A DNA stretch of 64,000 nucleotides from Afipia sp. (GTDB lineage: Bacteria > Pseudomonadota > Alphaproteobacteria > Rhizobiales > Xanthobacteraceae): the NCBI GenBank assembly GCA_017474385.1, contig JAFVHU010000155.1:62001-126000 (forward strand), in the 5' to 3' direction. The position numbers were made by a program, and so were the translations under genes. This document shows positions 51,073 to 60,742 of the stretch, piece after piece. Below the pieces are notes generated by a model that did no database searches, had not been told where the DNA came from, and saw nothing but the letters and a program-made list of their open reading frames with translations. The first letter of the stretch is position 1, and every line of letters begins with the position of its first letter.

Positions 51073-52082
51073 TGGCCGCGGCGAAAAGCATTCTGGCGGT
51101 GCGCGATCTGCGCATCCTGTTTCCGACCCGCGATGGCCGCGACACGGTGAAGGCCATCGACGGAATGGATTTTGAGGTCCGCGCCGGCGAGACCTTCGGT
51201 GTGATCGGTGAATCCGGATCGGGCAAGACGACGCTGGGCCGCGCGCTGGTGTCACTGATCGCGCCCACGCACGGAAACATCCTGCACGACGGAACCGATC
51301 CGGCGTCGCTCAGCACTGGCCAGTTCAGGAAACACCGGCGCGACTATCAGATCATCTTTCAGGATCCGAACGCCGCGCTCAATCCGCGCATGACCATTAT
51401 CGACAGTGTGATCGAGCCGCTGGAGGTCATGCGCGAAGGCAACGATGCGTCGCGCCGCAAGCGCGGAGTCGAGGCGCTGGAGCGGGTCGGGCTCTCGCCC
51501 GAAACCGCCGGCCGGTATCCTCACCAGCTCTCAGGCGGCCAGAAACAGCGCGTCAACATTGCACGCGTTCTGACGCTGCGTCCCAAAGTGATCGTGTGCG
51601 ACGAAGTTGTGGCCGCGCTCGACGTGTCGATCCGTGGCGATGTGCTCAATCTCTTCACTGACCTGCAACGCGAATTCGGACTAACCTACGTTTTCATCAC
51701 CCACGACATTTCCGTCGTTTCCCATGTGTCCGATCGCGTCGCCGTGACCTATCTCGGCAAGCTGATGGAGCTTGGCCCGACCGAAGACGTCATCGAGCAG
51801 CCGCTCCATCCCTACACGCGAGCATTGTTGTCGGCGGAGCCGATCCCGCTGCCGTCCACGATGCGCGTCGACAAGCGGATCATTCTTGAGGGTGAAATCC
51901 CAAGCCCGGTCGCGCCGCCGTCAGGCTGCCGGTTTCGCACCCGCTGTCCATCGGTGCAGCCGCGCTGCGCAGCCGAAGTGCCCGCGTGGCGCGAACTGAA
52001 ACCAGGACACGCGGTTGCCTGCCATTTCGCCACTCCTGACGGGCCACCACCAAACAATCAAAAAGCGCCGGCCGCGCCATAA
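51072..52082 (+). CDS. Peptide-type ABC importer ATP-binding protein (DppF/OppF-like)
   Basis: This 336-residue ATPase has Walker A GESGSGKTT, FQDPNAALNPRMTI, signature QLSGGQKQRVNIARVL, Walker B VIVCDEVVAALDVS, ITHDISVVSH and the C-terminal PPSGCRFRTRCPSVQPRC cluster of the family. VVAALD replaces the usual PTSALD, a known variation. It is the second ATPase of the heterodimer with the 50029 product. It overlaps the previous stop and lies 18 bases before the binding protein gene. Confidence 0.9.
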   Translation: MAAAKSILAVRDLRILFPTRDGRDTVKAIDGMDFEVRAGETFGVIGESGSGKTTLGRALVSLIAPTHGNILHDGTDPASLSTGQFRKHRRDYQIIFQDPNAALNPRMTIIDSVIEPLEVMREGNDASRRKRGVEALERVGLSPETAGRYPHQLSGGQKQRVNIARVLTLRPKVIVCDEVVAALDVSIRGDVLNLFTDLQREFGLTYVFITHDISVVSHVSDRVAVTYLGKLMELGPTEDVIEQPLHPYTRALLSAEPIPLPSTMRVDKRIILEGEIPSPVAPPSGCRFRTRCPSVQPRCAAEVPAWRELKPGHAVACHFATPDGPPPNNQKAPAAP

Positions 52083-52100
52083 CAACGGAAGGGAACGAGA

Positions 52101-53654
52101 ATGCGGAAGTTCGATCACATGATAGGCGCATTGCACCGTCGCGAGATGTTGGCGCTGATGGGAGGCGTAGCCGCCGCCGGAGCATTTGGCCTGCCGGCTT
52201 TCGCTGAGGCCCAGAAGAAAGGCGGCATCCTGAAGGTTGCGGCTCCGGCCAATCCGTCCTCGCTCGATCCGGCCACGGGCGGCGCGGGTTCCGACCACAG
52301 CATTCTGTGGACCATGTACGACACTCTGGTCGAATGGGACTATGAGACGCTCAAGCCGAAGCCCGGCCTCGCCAAATGGACCTATCCTGATCCCAAGACT
52401 CTGGTGTTTGATATCCAGAGCGGCATCAAGTTTCACGATGGCACGCCGCTCGATGCTGAAGCCGTCAAGTTCAACATCGATCGCTGCCGTCAGGACCAGC
52501 GTTCGAACGTGAAGGCGGACCTTACCAGCGTCGAGGCGGTCGATGTGACCGGCCCGTTGCAGGTGACGCTGAAGCTGAAAAACGCGGATAGCGCATTGCC
52601 GGCGATTTTCTCCGATCGTGCCGGCATGATGGTGTCGCCGACCAACATCAAGGCGCTCGGCAACGAAACCGACCGCAAGCCGGTGGGCGCCGGGCCATGG
52701 AAATTCGTGCGATGGGCCGACAACGAAATCATCGTGGTGACCCGCCACGAAAACTACTGGCGTCCGGGTCGGCCGTATCTCGACGGCATTGAATTCAACA
52801 TCATCCCGGAACTGGCGACCGCGCTGCGTTCGGTGGTTGCAGGCCAGAACGACATGTCATTCGCGCTGCCCGCGCGCCTGAAGCCGGTCATCGACCGCGC
52901 GAAGAATCTGACAAACGTGACATCGCCAACATTGTATTGCGTGCAACTCTACATCAACCATGGCCGTGCGCCGCTCGACAACGTCAAGGTCCGGCAGGCG
53001 ATCAATTTCGCGCTGGACCGCGATGCCTTCGTCAAGGCGACGATGAATGGACTCGGCGAACCGGCGAGAATGACATTACCCAGCACGCACTGGGCTTACG
53101 ACAAATCCATCGCCAATCTTTATCCGCATGATCCTGACAAGGCGCGCAAGCTGTTGGCGGAAGCGGGCTTCAAGGATGGCCTCGAACTGACCATCGGCGG
53201 CTATGTAGATCAGGATTCGGTTCGCCGCGGCGAGGTGATTCAAGATCAGCTCGGCAAGGCCGGCATCCGGCTCAAGTTCACGCGCGGCACCATCGCCGAA
53301 ATCAGCGCACAGTTCTTCGCGACGGAGAAAAAGTTCGACCTGCTGGTGTCGGCATGGACAGGGCGGCCAGACCCGAGCATGACCTACGCGCTCGGTTTCG
53401 ATAAGGGCGCTTACTACAACGCCAGCCGTCTCGCGTCCCCCGAATTGTCCGCGTTGATACAGGAAAGCCGCGAAAGCGAAGACCTGACCAAGCGTGCTGC
53501 CGTGTTCGCGAAAATTCAGCGTCTCACGATGGAAAATGCGCTGTCGGCTCCGCTCGCATTCCAGTTCGAACTCGATGCGCTGTCCGAGAAGGTCAAGGGC
53601 TTCAAGCCGAACCTGCTCGGCAAGCCGAAGTTCGAAAACATCTCGCTTGGATAA
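52101..53654 (+). CDS. Peptide-type ABC importer substrate-binding protein (SBP_bac_5)
   Basis: This 517-residue periplasmic protein has a twin-arginine-like signal (LHRREMLALMGGVAAAGAFG) and cleavage after AFAEA. SBP_bac_5 features follow: SLDPATGGAGSDHSILWTMYDTLVEW, KSDGTPLDAEAVKFNI-like KFHDGTPLDAEAVKFNI, and RQAINFALDRDAFV. The family binds di- and oligopeptides but also opines, nickel chelates and other compounds. A good ribosome binding site (GGAAGGGAACGAGA) precedes the ATG. Confidence 0.9.
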   Translation: MRKFDHMIGALHRREMLALMGGVAAAGAFGLPAFAEAQKKGGILKVAAPANPSSLDPATGGAGSDHSILWTMYDTLVEWDYETLKPKPGLAKWTYPDPKTLVFDIQSGIKFHDGTPLDAEAVKFNIDRCRQDQRSNVKADLTSVEAVDVTGPLQVTLKLKNADSALPAIFSDRAGMMVSPTNIKALGNETDRKPVGAGPWKFVRWADNEIIVVTRHENYWRPGRPYLDGIEFNIIPELATALRSVVAGQNDMSFALPARLKPVIDRAKNLTNVTSPTLYCVQLYINHGRAPLDNVKVRQAINFALDRDAFVKATMNGLGEPARMTLPSTHWAYDKSIANLYPHDPDKARKLLAEAGFKDGLELTIGGYVDQDSVRRGEVIQDQLGKAGIRLKFTRGTIAEISAQFFATEKKFDLLVSAWTGRPDPSMTYALGFDKGAYYNASRLASPELSALIQESRESEDLTKRAAVFAKIQRLTMENALSAPLAFQFELDALSEKVKGFKPNLLGKPKFENISLG

Positions 53655-53714
53655 CGCCAAACCCCGGCGTCGTGCAATGAGCGCGGCGCCGGCCATCGAA
53701 GGCCTGGTTCGTTC

Positions 53715-54668
53715 ATGATCACTGCCGCCAAACTCAGCATCATCGGCCGCCGTCTGCTTCAGACGGTGCCGGTCATTGTGCTGTCGACCTTCATCGTCTT
53801 CGGCTTGCTCAAGCTGGTGCCGGGTGATGTTGCGGTGACGCTGGCAGGCGACAATGCGTCGGAGCAGCGGATCACAGAAATTCGCGAAATCTACGGTCTC
53901 GACCGGCCGTTCTTCGTGCAATACGGCAAGTGGCTGTGGAAGGCCGCGCACGGTGATCTTTCAAACTCGCTGGTTTCGAGCGAAGCGGTTCTCACCTCGA
54001 TCAAGCGATGTCTTCCGCACACGCTCCTGATCGTAGCCCTCGCGTTGCTGCTGGCGTTGCTCGTCGGAATCCCGCTCGGCATTGCGGCAGCCAGCAGACC
54101 CGGATCGTGGATCGACAGTTTCGTGATGGCCATCGCATCGCTCGGTGTGGCGGTGCCGAACTTCTGGCTCGGCATGTTGCTGGTGGCATTCTTCGCGCTG
54201 GAAATGAACTGGCTGCCGGCCACGGGAGCGGTGGCATTCTCGCAGGATCCATGGGGCGCCTTACGTCACGCGATCCTGCCAGCCGTCGCGCTGGCTTCGG
54301 GCGGGATCGCCGAGGTCGCACGGCAGTTGCGCTCATCGCTGGTCGAAATCCTGTCCTCGCAGCAGGTACGCACGCTGCACGCCAAGGGTCTGCCGCCGTC
54401 GTCGATCCTGTGGCGGCACGGACTGAAGAATGTCAGCGTAAATCTCCTGACCGTGGTGAGCCTGCTCGCCAATCGTATGCTGGCCGCAACGGTCGTCGTG
54501 GAGGCTGTGTTTGCCATTCCCGGAATGGGTAGTCTCATCGTCAACGCCGCAATGAACCGGGATTTTCCGGTGGTGCAGGGCGTGGTCTTCGCGATGGTTC
54601 TGATCGTGGTCACGCTCAACCTGCTGACCGACATTCTCTACAGCGTTCTCGACCCGAGGATTTCCTGA
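53715..54668 (+). CDS. Peptide-type ABC importer permease (DppB-like)
   Basis: This 317-residue permease has six helices. It begins IIGRRLLQTVPVIVLSTFIVFGLLKLVPGD, the DppB/OppB N-terminus. It has the coupling motif RTLHAKGLPPSSILWRHGLKN and the end NLLTDILYSVLDPRI. One base separates its stop from the dppC-like start region. It forms the pore together with the 54670 product. Confidence 0.92.
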   Translation: MITAAKLSIIGRRLLQTVPVIVLSTFIVFGLLKLVPGDVAVTLAGDNASEQRITEIREIYGLDRPFFVQYGKWLWKAAHGDLSNSLVSSEAVLTSIKRCLPHTLLIVALALLLALLVGIPLGIAAASRPGSWIDSFVMAIASLGVAVPNFWLGMLLVAFFALEMNWLPATGAVAFSQDPWGALRHAILPAVALASGGIAEVARQLRSSLVEILSSQQVRTLHAKGLPPSSILWRHGLKNVSVNLLTVVSLLANRMLAATVVVEAVFAIPGMGSLIVNAAMNRDFPVVQGVVFAMVLIVVTLNLLTDILYSVLDPRIS

Positions 54669-54669
54669 G

Positions 54670-55545
54670 ATGGCGGACACAGTTGTCATCGCGGAGCGCA
54701 GGCCAAGCTGGTTCGCCGGTTTCGGCCGCTGGTTCCGTTCCGATCTGCGGGGCGCCTTGAGTCTTTCGTTTCTGGTGATCCTCATCCTGATTTCGGTCCT
54801 GGGCCCATGGATTTCTCCTTACTCGCCGACACAGCAGGATCTCGATGCCGCGCTGTCGCCGATGACGGCGAAGCATTGGCTCGGCGCTGACGATCTTGGG
54901 CGCGATACGCTGAGCCGGTTGATCTACGGCGGCATGGCGTCGCTCTATGCAAGTTTTCTGGCGGTCGCTATCGCTGTTGCGATCGGCGTTCCGGTCGGTG
55001 TGCTGGCCGGCTATCTCGGCGGATGGGTCGATGAAGCGATCAGCCGCGTCGTCGACAGCTTTTTGTCGTTTCCCGCGATTGTGCTGGCGATCGCGGTGAC
55101 CGGCGCGCTCGGCATCGGCCTGACCAACGGCATGATTTCCGTCGGCATTGTATTTGCCCCGCAATTGGCGCGACTGGTCCGGGCGCGGACGTTAGTGGTG
55201 CGCAACGAGCTCTATGTCGACGCTGCACGCTGTTTCGGTGTGACCACCGGCCGCATTCTGTGGCGTCACGTTCTGCCGAATGCGATCCAGCCGGTGATCG
55301 TGCAGGTCACGCTGTTGCTGGCAGCCGCGCTGCTCGCCGAAGCGAGCCTCAGCTTTCTCGGTCTCGGCATCCAGCCGCCGGACCCGAGCTGGGGCGCGAT
55401 GCTGGCGCGCGCCTACCAGAACATGGAGATCGCGCCCGAGCAGATGTATCCGCCGGGACTTGCGATTTTGTTCACGGCGCTCGCGTTCAACACGCTGGGC
55501 GAATCGATGCGCGTCGCGCTCGATCCGACCATGAAGCGCCGCTGA
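54670..55545 (+). CDS. Peptide-type ABC importer permease (DppC-like)
   Basis: This 291-residue permease has the DppC signatures: PYSPTQQDLDAALSPM before HWLGADDLGRDTLSRLIYGG (near 68-90), the coupling loop ELYVDAARCFGVTTGRILWRHVLPN and FLGLGIQPPDPSWGAML near 232. Six helices. The tail (GESMRVALDPTMKRR) is typical. It completes the transporter. The ligase gene begins 36 bases later. Confidence 0.92.
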   Translation: MADTVVIAERRPSWFAGFGRWFRSDLRGALSLSFLVILILISVLGPWISPYSPTQQDLDAALSPMTAKHWLGADDLGRDTLSRLIYGGMASLYASFLAVAIAVAIGVPVGVLAGYLGGWVDEAISRVVDSFLSFPAIVLAIAVTGALGIGLTNGMISVGIVFAPQLARLVRARTLVVRNELYVDAARCFGVTTGRILWRHVLPNAIQPVIVQVTLLLAAALLAEASLSFLGLGIQPPDPSWGAMLARAYQNMEIAPEQMYPPGLAILFTALAFNTLGESMRVALDPTMKRR

Positions 55546-55580
55546 CGTTTGGTTTCTGAAGAATAGGAAGGAAGACGGGA

Positions 55581-57299
55581 ATGGCCGCGCGCCTCAGTGA
55601 AAAAGAATACATGGAGCAGTTGCACGCGCTGTGGAACAAGACGTGGCCAAAAGGGATCGCGCGCACGCCACAGTACCCGCACGGCGAGGTCGCGCTGACC
55701 GAATATCTGCGTGCCTGGGCAAAGCAGCGGCCGCAGCGGCCAGCGGTGATTTTCTACGGCCATGTCACCACCTATGCCGATCTCGATCAGCAGAGCGATC
55801 GTTTCGCGGCTTTGTTGCAGGCCAAGGGCGTGCGCAAAGGCGATCGCGTTGCGGTGTTCCTTCCGAATTGTCCGCAGTTCCACATCGTGTTCTTTGGCAT
55901 TCTCAAGCTCGGTGCGATCCATGTGCCGGTCAGTCCGCTGTCGCGGGCTTTCGAGCTTGCCTATGAATTGAACGATACCGACGCCGAGGTCATCGTTGCG
56001 CTCGACCAGCTCGCTGCGACGGTCGATCAGGTGCGCGGCGAAACCAAGCTGCGCGAGGTCATTGTCACAAGCTTTGCGGACGTCATTCCGGCGGAGCCAT
56101 CCATTCCGACTCCGGATTCGATCAGGACGCCGCGTCTGGCGGTTCCTGGCGCGACCGATTTGTTGCCCGCTCTTGCAGCGATGCCTGTACCTGTCCCGCT
56201 GCCGCCCGCGAATCCTAATGACATTGCGGCGCTCAACTACACCGGCGGCACTACCGGCATGCCGAAAGGCTGCGTCCATACGCAGGGCGACATGGTCTAT
56301 ACGGCGGCAGCCAACCACGGCATTTCGGTCGCGGCCGACGAGGACAGCATCTTTCTGTCGTTCTTCCCGGAATTCTGGATCGCGGGCGAAAACTTTGGAC
56401 TGATCTTCCCGTTGTTTGCGGGCGCAGCGCTGGTGTTGCTGGCGCGGTGGGATGCGGTGAGCACGCTTGCGGCCATCGACAAGTATAAAGTGAACATCAC
56501 GGCGATGCCGGTCGATGGCGCTGTCGAGCTGATGGATCATCCGCGATTCAAGGAGTTCGATCTGTCGTCGCTCACCCAGGTGCGCGTGGTTTCATTCGTC
56601 AAGAAGCTCAATCCGGATTACCGCAAGCGCTGGAAGGACCTCACGGGAACGATCCTGACCGAGGCGTCGTATGGAATGACCGAAACTCATACGTCGAACA
56701 CTTTCACGGCAGGCTTTCAGGACGGCGATTTCGATCTGATCTCGCAGCCGATCTTCGTCGGGCTTCCGGTGCCGGGCGCTGAGTTCAAGATTACCGACTT
56801 CGAGACCGGCGAATTGGTGCCGTTCGGAAGCGAGGGCGAAATCCGCGTCCGGACGCCGTCGCTGCTCAAGAGCTACTGGAACAAGCCTGAAGCGACGGCG
56901 GAATTGCTGGTCGATGGCTGGCTGCGCACCGGGGATATCGGAAGCATCGACACGGACGGATTTCTGCATTTTCTCGGCCGCCGCAAGGAGATGCTGAAGG
57001 TCAAGGGGATGAGCGTATTCCCGCCGGAGATCGAGGCGCTGCTGGGGCAACATCCGGCTGTGCTGGGATCGGGTGTTGTCGGACGTGACGATCCCGACAA
57101 GGGGCAAGTGCCGGTGGCGTTCATTCAACTAAAGCCCGAAGCGATCGGAACCAAGCCGGAAGACATCCGTGCGTGGTGCGCCGAGCGGATGGCCGTCTAC
57201 AAGGTGCCGGAAGTGCGGATCATCACGGCATTGCCTATGACCGCGACCGGCAAGGTCAAGAAGCAGGAGCTGGACGTGAAGACGCCCGCCGCTTCGTGA
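55581..57299 (+). CDS. AMP-dependent acyl-CoA ligase of the peptide-importer cassette
   Basis: This 572-residue ANL-superfamily enzyme has LNYTGGTTGMPKGCVH (A3, near 216-231), YGMTETHTSNTF (A5), GWLRTGDIGSIDTDGFLHFLGRRKEMLKVKGMSVFP (A7/A8) and the catalytic Lys in MTATGKVKKQEL (A10). It resembles medium/long-chain or crotonobetaine-type ligases. Its strong ribosome binding site (AGGAAGGAAGACGGGA) and 36-base spacing place it in the importer operon. It likely activates the imported acid for the carboxylase encoded next. Confidence 0.9.
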   Translation: MAARLSEKEYMEQLHALWNKTWPKGIARTPQYPHGEVALTEYLRAWAKQRPQRPAVIFYGHVTTYADLDQQSDRFAALLQAKGVRKGDRVAVFLPNCPQFHIVFFGILKLGAIHVPVSPLSRAFELAYELNDTDAEVIVALDQLAATVDQVRGETKLREVIVTSFADVIPAEPSIPTPDSIRTPRLAVPGATDLLPALAAMPVPVPLPPANPNDIAALNYTGGTTGMPKGCVHTQGDMVYTAAANHGISVAADEDSIFLSFFPEFWIAGENFGLIFPLFAGAALVLLARWDAVSTLAAIDKYKVNITAMPVDGAVELMDHPRFKEFDLSSLTQVRVVSFVKKLNPDYRKRWKDLTGTILTEASYGMTETHTSNTFTAGFQDGDFDLISQPIFVGLPVPGAEFKITDFETGELVPFGSEGEIRVRTPSLLKSYWNKPEATAELLVDGWLRTGDIGSIDTDGFLHFLGRRKEMLKVKGMSVFPPEIEALLGQHPAVLGSGVVGRDDPDKGQVPVAFIQLKPEAIGTKPEDIRAWCAERMAVYKVPEVRIITALPMTATGKVKKQELDVKTPAAS

Positions 57300-57378
57300 G
57301 TTGATCGCCGAATTTTCATCCGGTGCGGTGTCACAAATATCCGCGCCGGAGTGACGTTGTTTCGCGACGGAGAGAGTT

Positions 57379-60300
57379 ATGTCATTTCGCAAGCTGCTGA
57401 TCGCCAACCGCGGCGAGATCGCCATTCGTATCGCGCGCGCCGCCGCAGACGCCGGGCTCGCAACGGTTGCGATCTACCCGGCTGACGACGCGTTGTCGCT
57501 TCATGTCCGCGCGGCGGACAAGGCCTGCGAAATTCCGGGACGCGGCGCGCGCGCCTATCTCGATATTGAAGGTGTGATCTCGGCGGCGAAGTCCACCGGG
57601 TGTGATGCGTTGCATCCGGGTTACGGATTTCTCAGCGAGAACGCCGTGCTGGCGCGGCGCTGCGCCGAAGAAGGGATCGTGTTCGTCGGGCCGTCGCCTG
57701 AGGCGCTCGATCTGTTCGGTGACAAGGTCGCGGCAAAGGCGCTGGCCAAACGCTGCAACGTGCCCGTAATCGAGGGCACTGTCGGGCCAACCACGCTGGA
57801 GGAAGCCAAAACCTTCTTCGCATCGCTCGGCAAGGGCGGTGCGGTCATGGTCAAGGCGATGGCCGGGGGTGGCGGCCGCGGCATGCGCGCTGTCGAAAGA
57901 GCACCCGATCTGGAGGAGGCTTATGCGCGCTGCCAGTCCGAGGCGAAAGCGGCATTCGGCAGCGACGGCGTTTATATCGAGCGGCTCATTCGCAAAGCAC
58001 GTCATATCGAAGTGCAAATCATTGGCGACCGGCACGGCGCGATCAGCCATCTGTGGGAGCGCGAGTGCACGATTCAGCGCCGCAATCAGAAGCTGATCGA
58101 GGTTGCGCCAAGCCCCTCGCTCAGCGATGGCCTTCGTACGCGCATCGTTGAAGCGGCAAAACAATTGGCCGCAGCGGCGAAATACGACAGTCTCGGCACC
58201 TTTGAGTTTCTCGTAGATGGGGAAGCCGGCGAGGGCGATGGGGCTTTTGCCTTCATCGAGGCCAATCCGAGGCTTCAGGTCGAGCATACGGTTACCGAAG
58301 AAGTGCTGGGCGTCGATCTCGTGAAGTCCCAGTTGGCAGTCGCAGACGGCGCGACGCTGGGTTCGCTCGGGCTCGCGCAATCCGATATCCCGTCGCCGCG
58401 CGGCTTTGCGATTCAATCGCGCATCAACATGGAAGTGATGGACGAGAGCGGAGCGACAAAACCAACCGGCGGGGTGCTGGCGGTGTTCGAGCCCCCATCC
58501 GGGCCCGGCGTGCGCGTCGATACGTTCGGTTATGCGGGCTACAAGACGAGTGCTGCCTTCGACTCGCTGCTGGCCAAGGTGATCGTTCACACGCCATCGG
58601 CACGCTGGCCCGATGCGGTTGCGAAGGCTGCGCGCGCGCTGCGCGAGTTTCGTATCGATGGTGTTGCGACCAACATCCCGTTCATCCAGGCATTGTTGGC
58701 AAATCCCGATTTCGTCGCCAACCGGATCAGCACGAATTTTGTCGATACCAATGTCGCCGCGCTTGTTGGCGCCACGAAGGAAGCCGCGCCGCCACTGTTC
58801 TTTACAAGCACTGGAGAAGATAAAGCGGGTACGGCCGCCAAGAGCGATGGCGCGACAAGCGGACCGGCCGGATCCGTCGCGGTGGCCGCGCCACTGCAAG
58901 GCACGGTGGTTGCGATCCCGGTGGCCGAGGGCGATGTGGTTCATCCCGGGCAACAACTCGCGATCATCGAATCCATGAAGATGGAGCATCTGGTGACCGC
59001 CCAGCAGGGCGGAAAGATCACCAGAATCGTTGCCGCTGACGGCGTCACGCTGATGCAGGGCGAAGCCATTCTCTATATCGAGCCGCAGGAGATGGCCGGG
59101 CAGGAGATGGTGGAGGAAGCGGAGGTCGATCTCGATTTCATTCGTCCCGATCTCGCCGAGATGATCGCACGCCAGGGCAACACGCTGGACGAAAACCGGC
59201 CGCAGTCGGTGGAGCGCCGCCGCAAGACGAACCAGAGGACAGCGCGGGAGAATATCGCGCAACTCGTTGACGACGGATCGTTCATGGAATACGGCTCGCT
59301 GGCGATCGCGGGCCAGCGCCGCCGGCGGGCGCTCGATGATCTGATCAAGAACACGCCAGCGGATGGTCTCGTGGCCGGCGTCGCCACCGTGAATGCGGCG
59401 AAACTCGGCGAGCAGGATGCGCGCTGCATGGTGATCTCTTACGATTACACCGTTCTGGCCGGCACTCAGGGCCATATGAATCACAAGAAGATCGATCGCA
59501 TGCTCAGCCTTGCCGAGCAATGGCGCATGCCGCTGGTGTTTTATGCGGAAGGTGGGGGCGGGCGGCCGGGCGACACCGATCGGCTTGGCATGACCGGCCT
59601 CGACGGGCCGTCCTTTGTGCAGTTCGCGCGTCTGTCCGGACTCGTGCCGGTGGTCGGCGTGGTCTCCGGCTATTGCTTCGCGGGCAACGCCGCGATGCTC
59701 GGCTGCTGTGACGTCATCATTGCCACCGAGAATGCGTCGATCGGCATGGGCGGACCGGCGATGATCGAAGGCGGCGGCCTCGGCGTCTATCATCCGGCGG
59801 AAGTGGGACCTGTGTCGTTCCAGTCGCCGAATGGCGTCGTCGATATTCTGGTCGCGGACGAAGAGGCCGCGACGGCTGCCGCGCAAAAATATCTGTCATA
59901 TTTTCAGGGCGCGATCTCGGACTGGAAAGCGCCTGACCAGCGGCTGTTACGCCGCGCGATTCCTGAAAACCGGTTGCGGGTCTACGACATCCGCTCGGTG
60001 ATCGATCTGGTGGCGGACGAGGGGTCGGTGCTTGAGATACGGCGCGATTTCGGCGTCGGCATGATCACGGCGTTCATCCGCGTCGAGGGCAAGCCGTTCG
60101 GCCTGATCGCGAACAATCCGAAGCATCTCGGCGGCGCCATCGACGCCGACGCCGGCGACAAGGCGGCGCGATTCCTGCAGCTGTGCGACGCATACGACAT
60201 TCCGATCGTGTCACTGTGCGACACACCGGGCTTCATGGTCGGGCCGGAGGCAGAGAAGACCGCGATCGTGCGTCACGTCGCGCGAATGTTCGTGACCGGC

Positions 60301-60696
60301 GCAAGCATCACGGTCCCGCTGTTCGGTATCGTGCTGCGCAAGGGTTATGGCCTCGGCGCGCAATCGATGATCGGCGGCGGTTTCCATGCGTCGTTCTTCA
60401 CGGCAGCGTGGCCGACCGGCGAATTCGGCGGCATGGGGCTGGAAGGTTATGTCCGGCTCGGATTCCGCAAGGAGATGGAAGCGATCCCGGATCCGGTCGA
60501 GCGGGAGAAATATTACAAAGCCAAGGTCGCCGAACTCTACGCCAACGGCAAGGCCACCTCGATCGCGTCGGTGTTCGAGATCGACAATGTGATCGATCCG
60601 GCGGCAACGCGAAGCTGGATCATGGCCGGGCTGCGCTCGGTGCCGAAGCCTGCCAAGCGCGAGCATCGCAAGCGGCCATGCGTCGATACCTGGTAA
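57379..60696 (+). CDS. Single-chain acyl-CoA carboxylase (LCC type: BC-BCCP-CT fusion)
   Basis: This 1105-residue biotin enzyme carries all activities in one chain. The biotin carboxylase is at about 1-450 (LIANRGEIAIRIARAA, ATP-grasp GGGGRGMR, EANPRLQVEHTVTE). A linker and biotinyl domain follow with the biotin Lys near 534 in ESMKMEH. The carboxyltransferase is at about 590-1090 (two crotonase halves, GGARPG-like ...GGGGRPGDTD, GNAAMLGCCD, DTPGFMVGPEAEKTA). Order and size match the long-chain acyl-CoA carboxylases described from Mycobacterium avium paratuberculosis. The product would be a 2-carboxyacyl-CoA. It ends the importer-ligase operon. Confidence 0.92.
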   Translation: MSFRKLLIANRGEIAIRIARAAADAGLATVAIYPADDALSLHVRAADKACEIPGRGARAYLDIEGVISAAKSTGCDALHPGYGFLSENAVLARRCAEEGIVFVGPSPEALDLFGDKVAAKALAKRCNVPVIEGTVGPTTLEEAKTFFASLGKGGAVMVKAMAGGGGRGMRAVERAPDLEEAYARCQSEAKAAFGSDGVYIERLIRKARHIEVQIIGDRHGAISHLWERECTIQRRNQKLIEVAPSPSLSDGLRTRIVEAAKQLAAAAKYDSLGTFEFLVDGEAGEGDGAFAFIEANPRLQVEHTVTEEVLGVDLVKSQLAVADGATLGSLGLAQSDIPSPRGFAIQSRINMEVMDESGATKPTGGVLAVFEPPSGPGVRVDTFGYAGYKTSAAFDSLLAKVIVHTPSARWPDAVAKAARALREFRIDGVATNIPFIQALLANPDFVANRISTNFVDTNVAALVGATKEAAPPLFFTSTGEDKAGTAAKSDGATSGPAGSVAVAAPLQGTVVAIPVAEGDVVHPGQQLAIIESMKMEHLVTAQQGGKITRIVAADGVTLMQGEAILYIEPQEMAGQEMVEEAEVDLDFIRPDLAEMIARQGNTLDENRPQSVERRRKTNQRTARENIAQLVDDGSFMEYGSLAIAGQRRRRALDDLIKNTPADGLVAGVATVNAAKLGEQDARCMVISYDYTVLAGTQGHMNHKKIDRMLSLAEQWRMPLVFYAEGGGGRPGDTDRLGMTGLDGPSFVQFARLSGLVPVVGVVSGYCFAGNAAMLGCCDVIIATENASIGMGGPAMIEGGGLGVYHPAEVGPVSFQSPNGVVDILVADEEAATAAAQKYLSYFQGAISDWKAPDQRLLRRAIPENRLRVYDIRSVIDLVADEGSVLEIRRDFGVGMITAFIRVEGKPFGLIANNPKHLGGAIDADAGDKAARFLQLCDAYDIPIVSLCDTPGFMVGPEAEKTAIVRHVARMFVTGASITVPLFGIVLRKGYGLGAQSMIGGGFHASFFTAAWPTGEFGGMGLEGYVRLGFRKEMEAIPDPVEREKYYKAKVAELYANGKATSIASVFEIDNVIDPAATRSWIMAGLRSVPKPAKREHRKRPCVDTW

Positions 60697-60702
60697 GGCG
60701 AG

Positions 60703-60729
60703 AGCCCTGTCCCTTGCGAGGGCAGGGCT
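60703..60729. terminator. Terminator-like hairpin between convergent genes
   Basis: AGCCCTGTCCCT (60703-60714) pairs with AGGGCAGGGCT (60719-60729) with one bulged base around TGCG. No U-tract follows. It lies between the carboxylase and VWA genes and may serve both directions. Confidence 0.55.
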
Positions 60730-60742
60730 GTCAGCTCGTGTT

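Noticed and set aside
57382..59886. 834-codon minus-strand ORF opposite the carboxylase
   Set aside because: Shadow of a verified biotin carboxylase gene; Arg/His-rich with no domain pattern.
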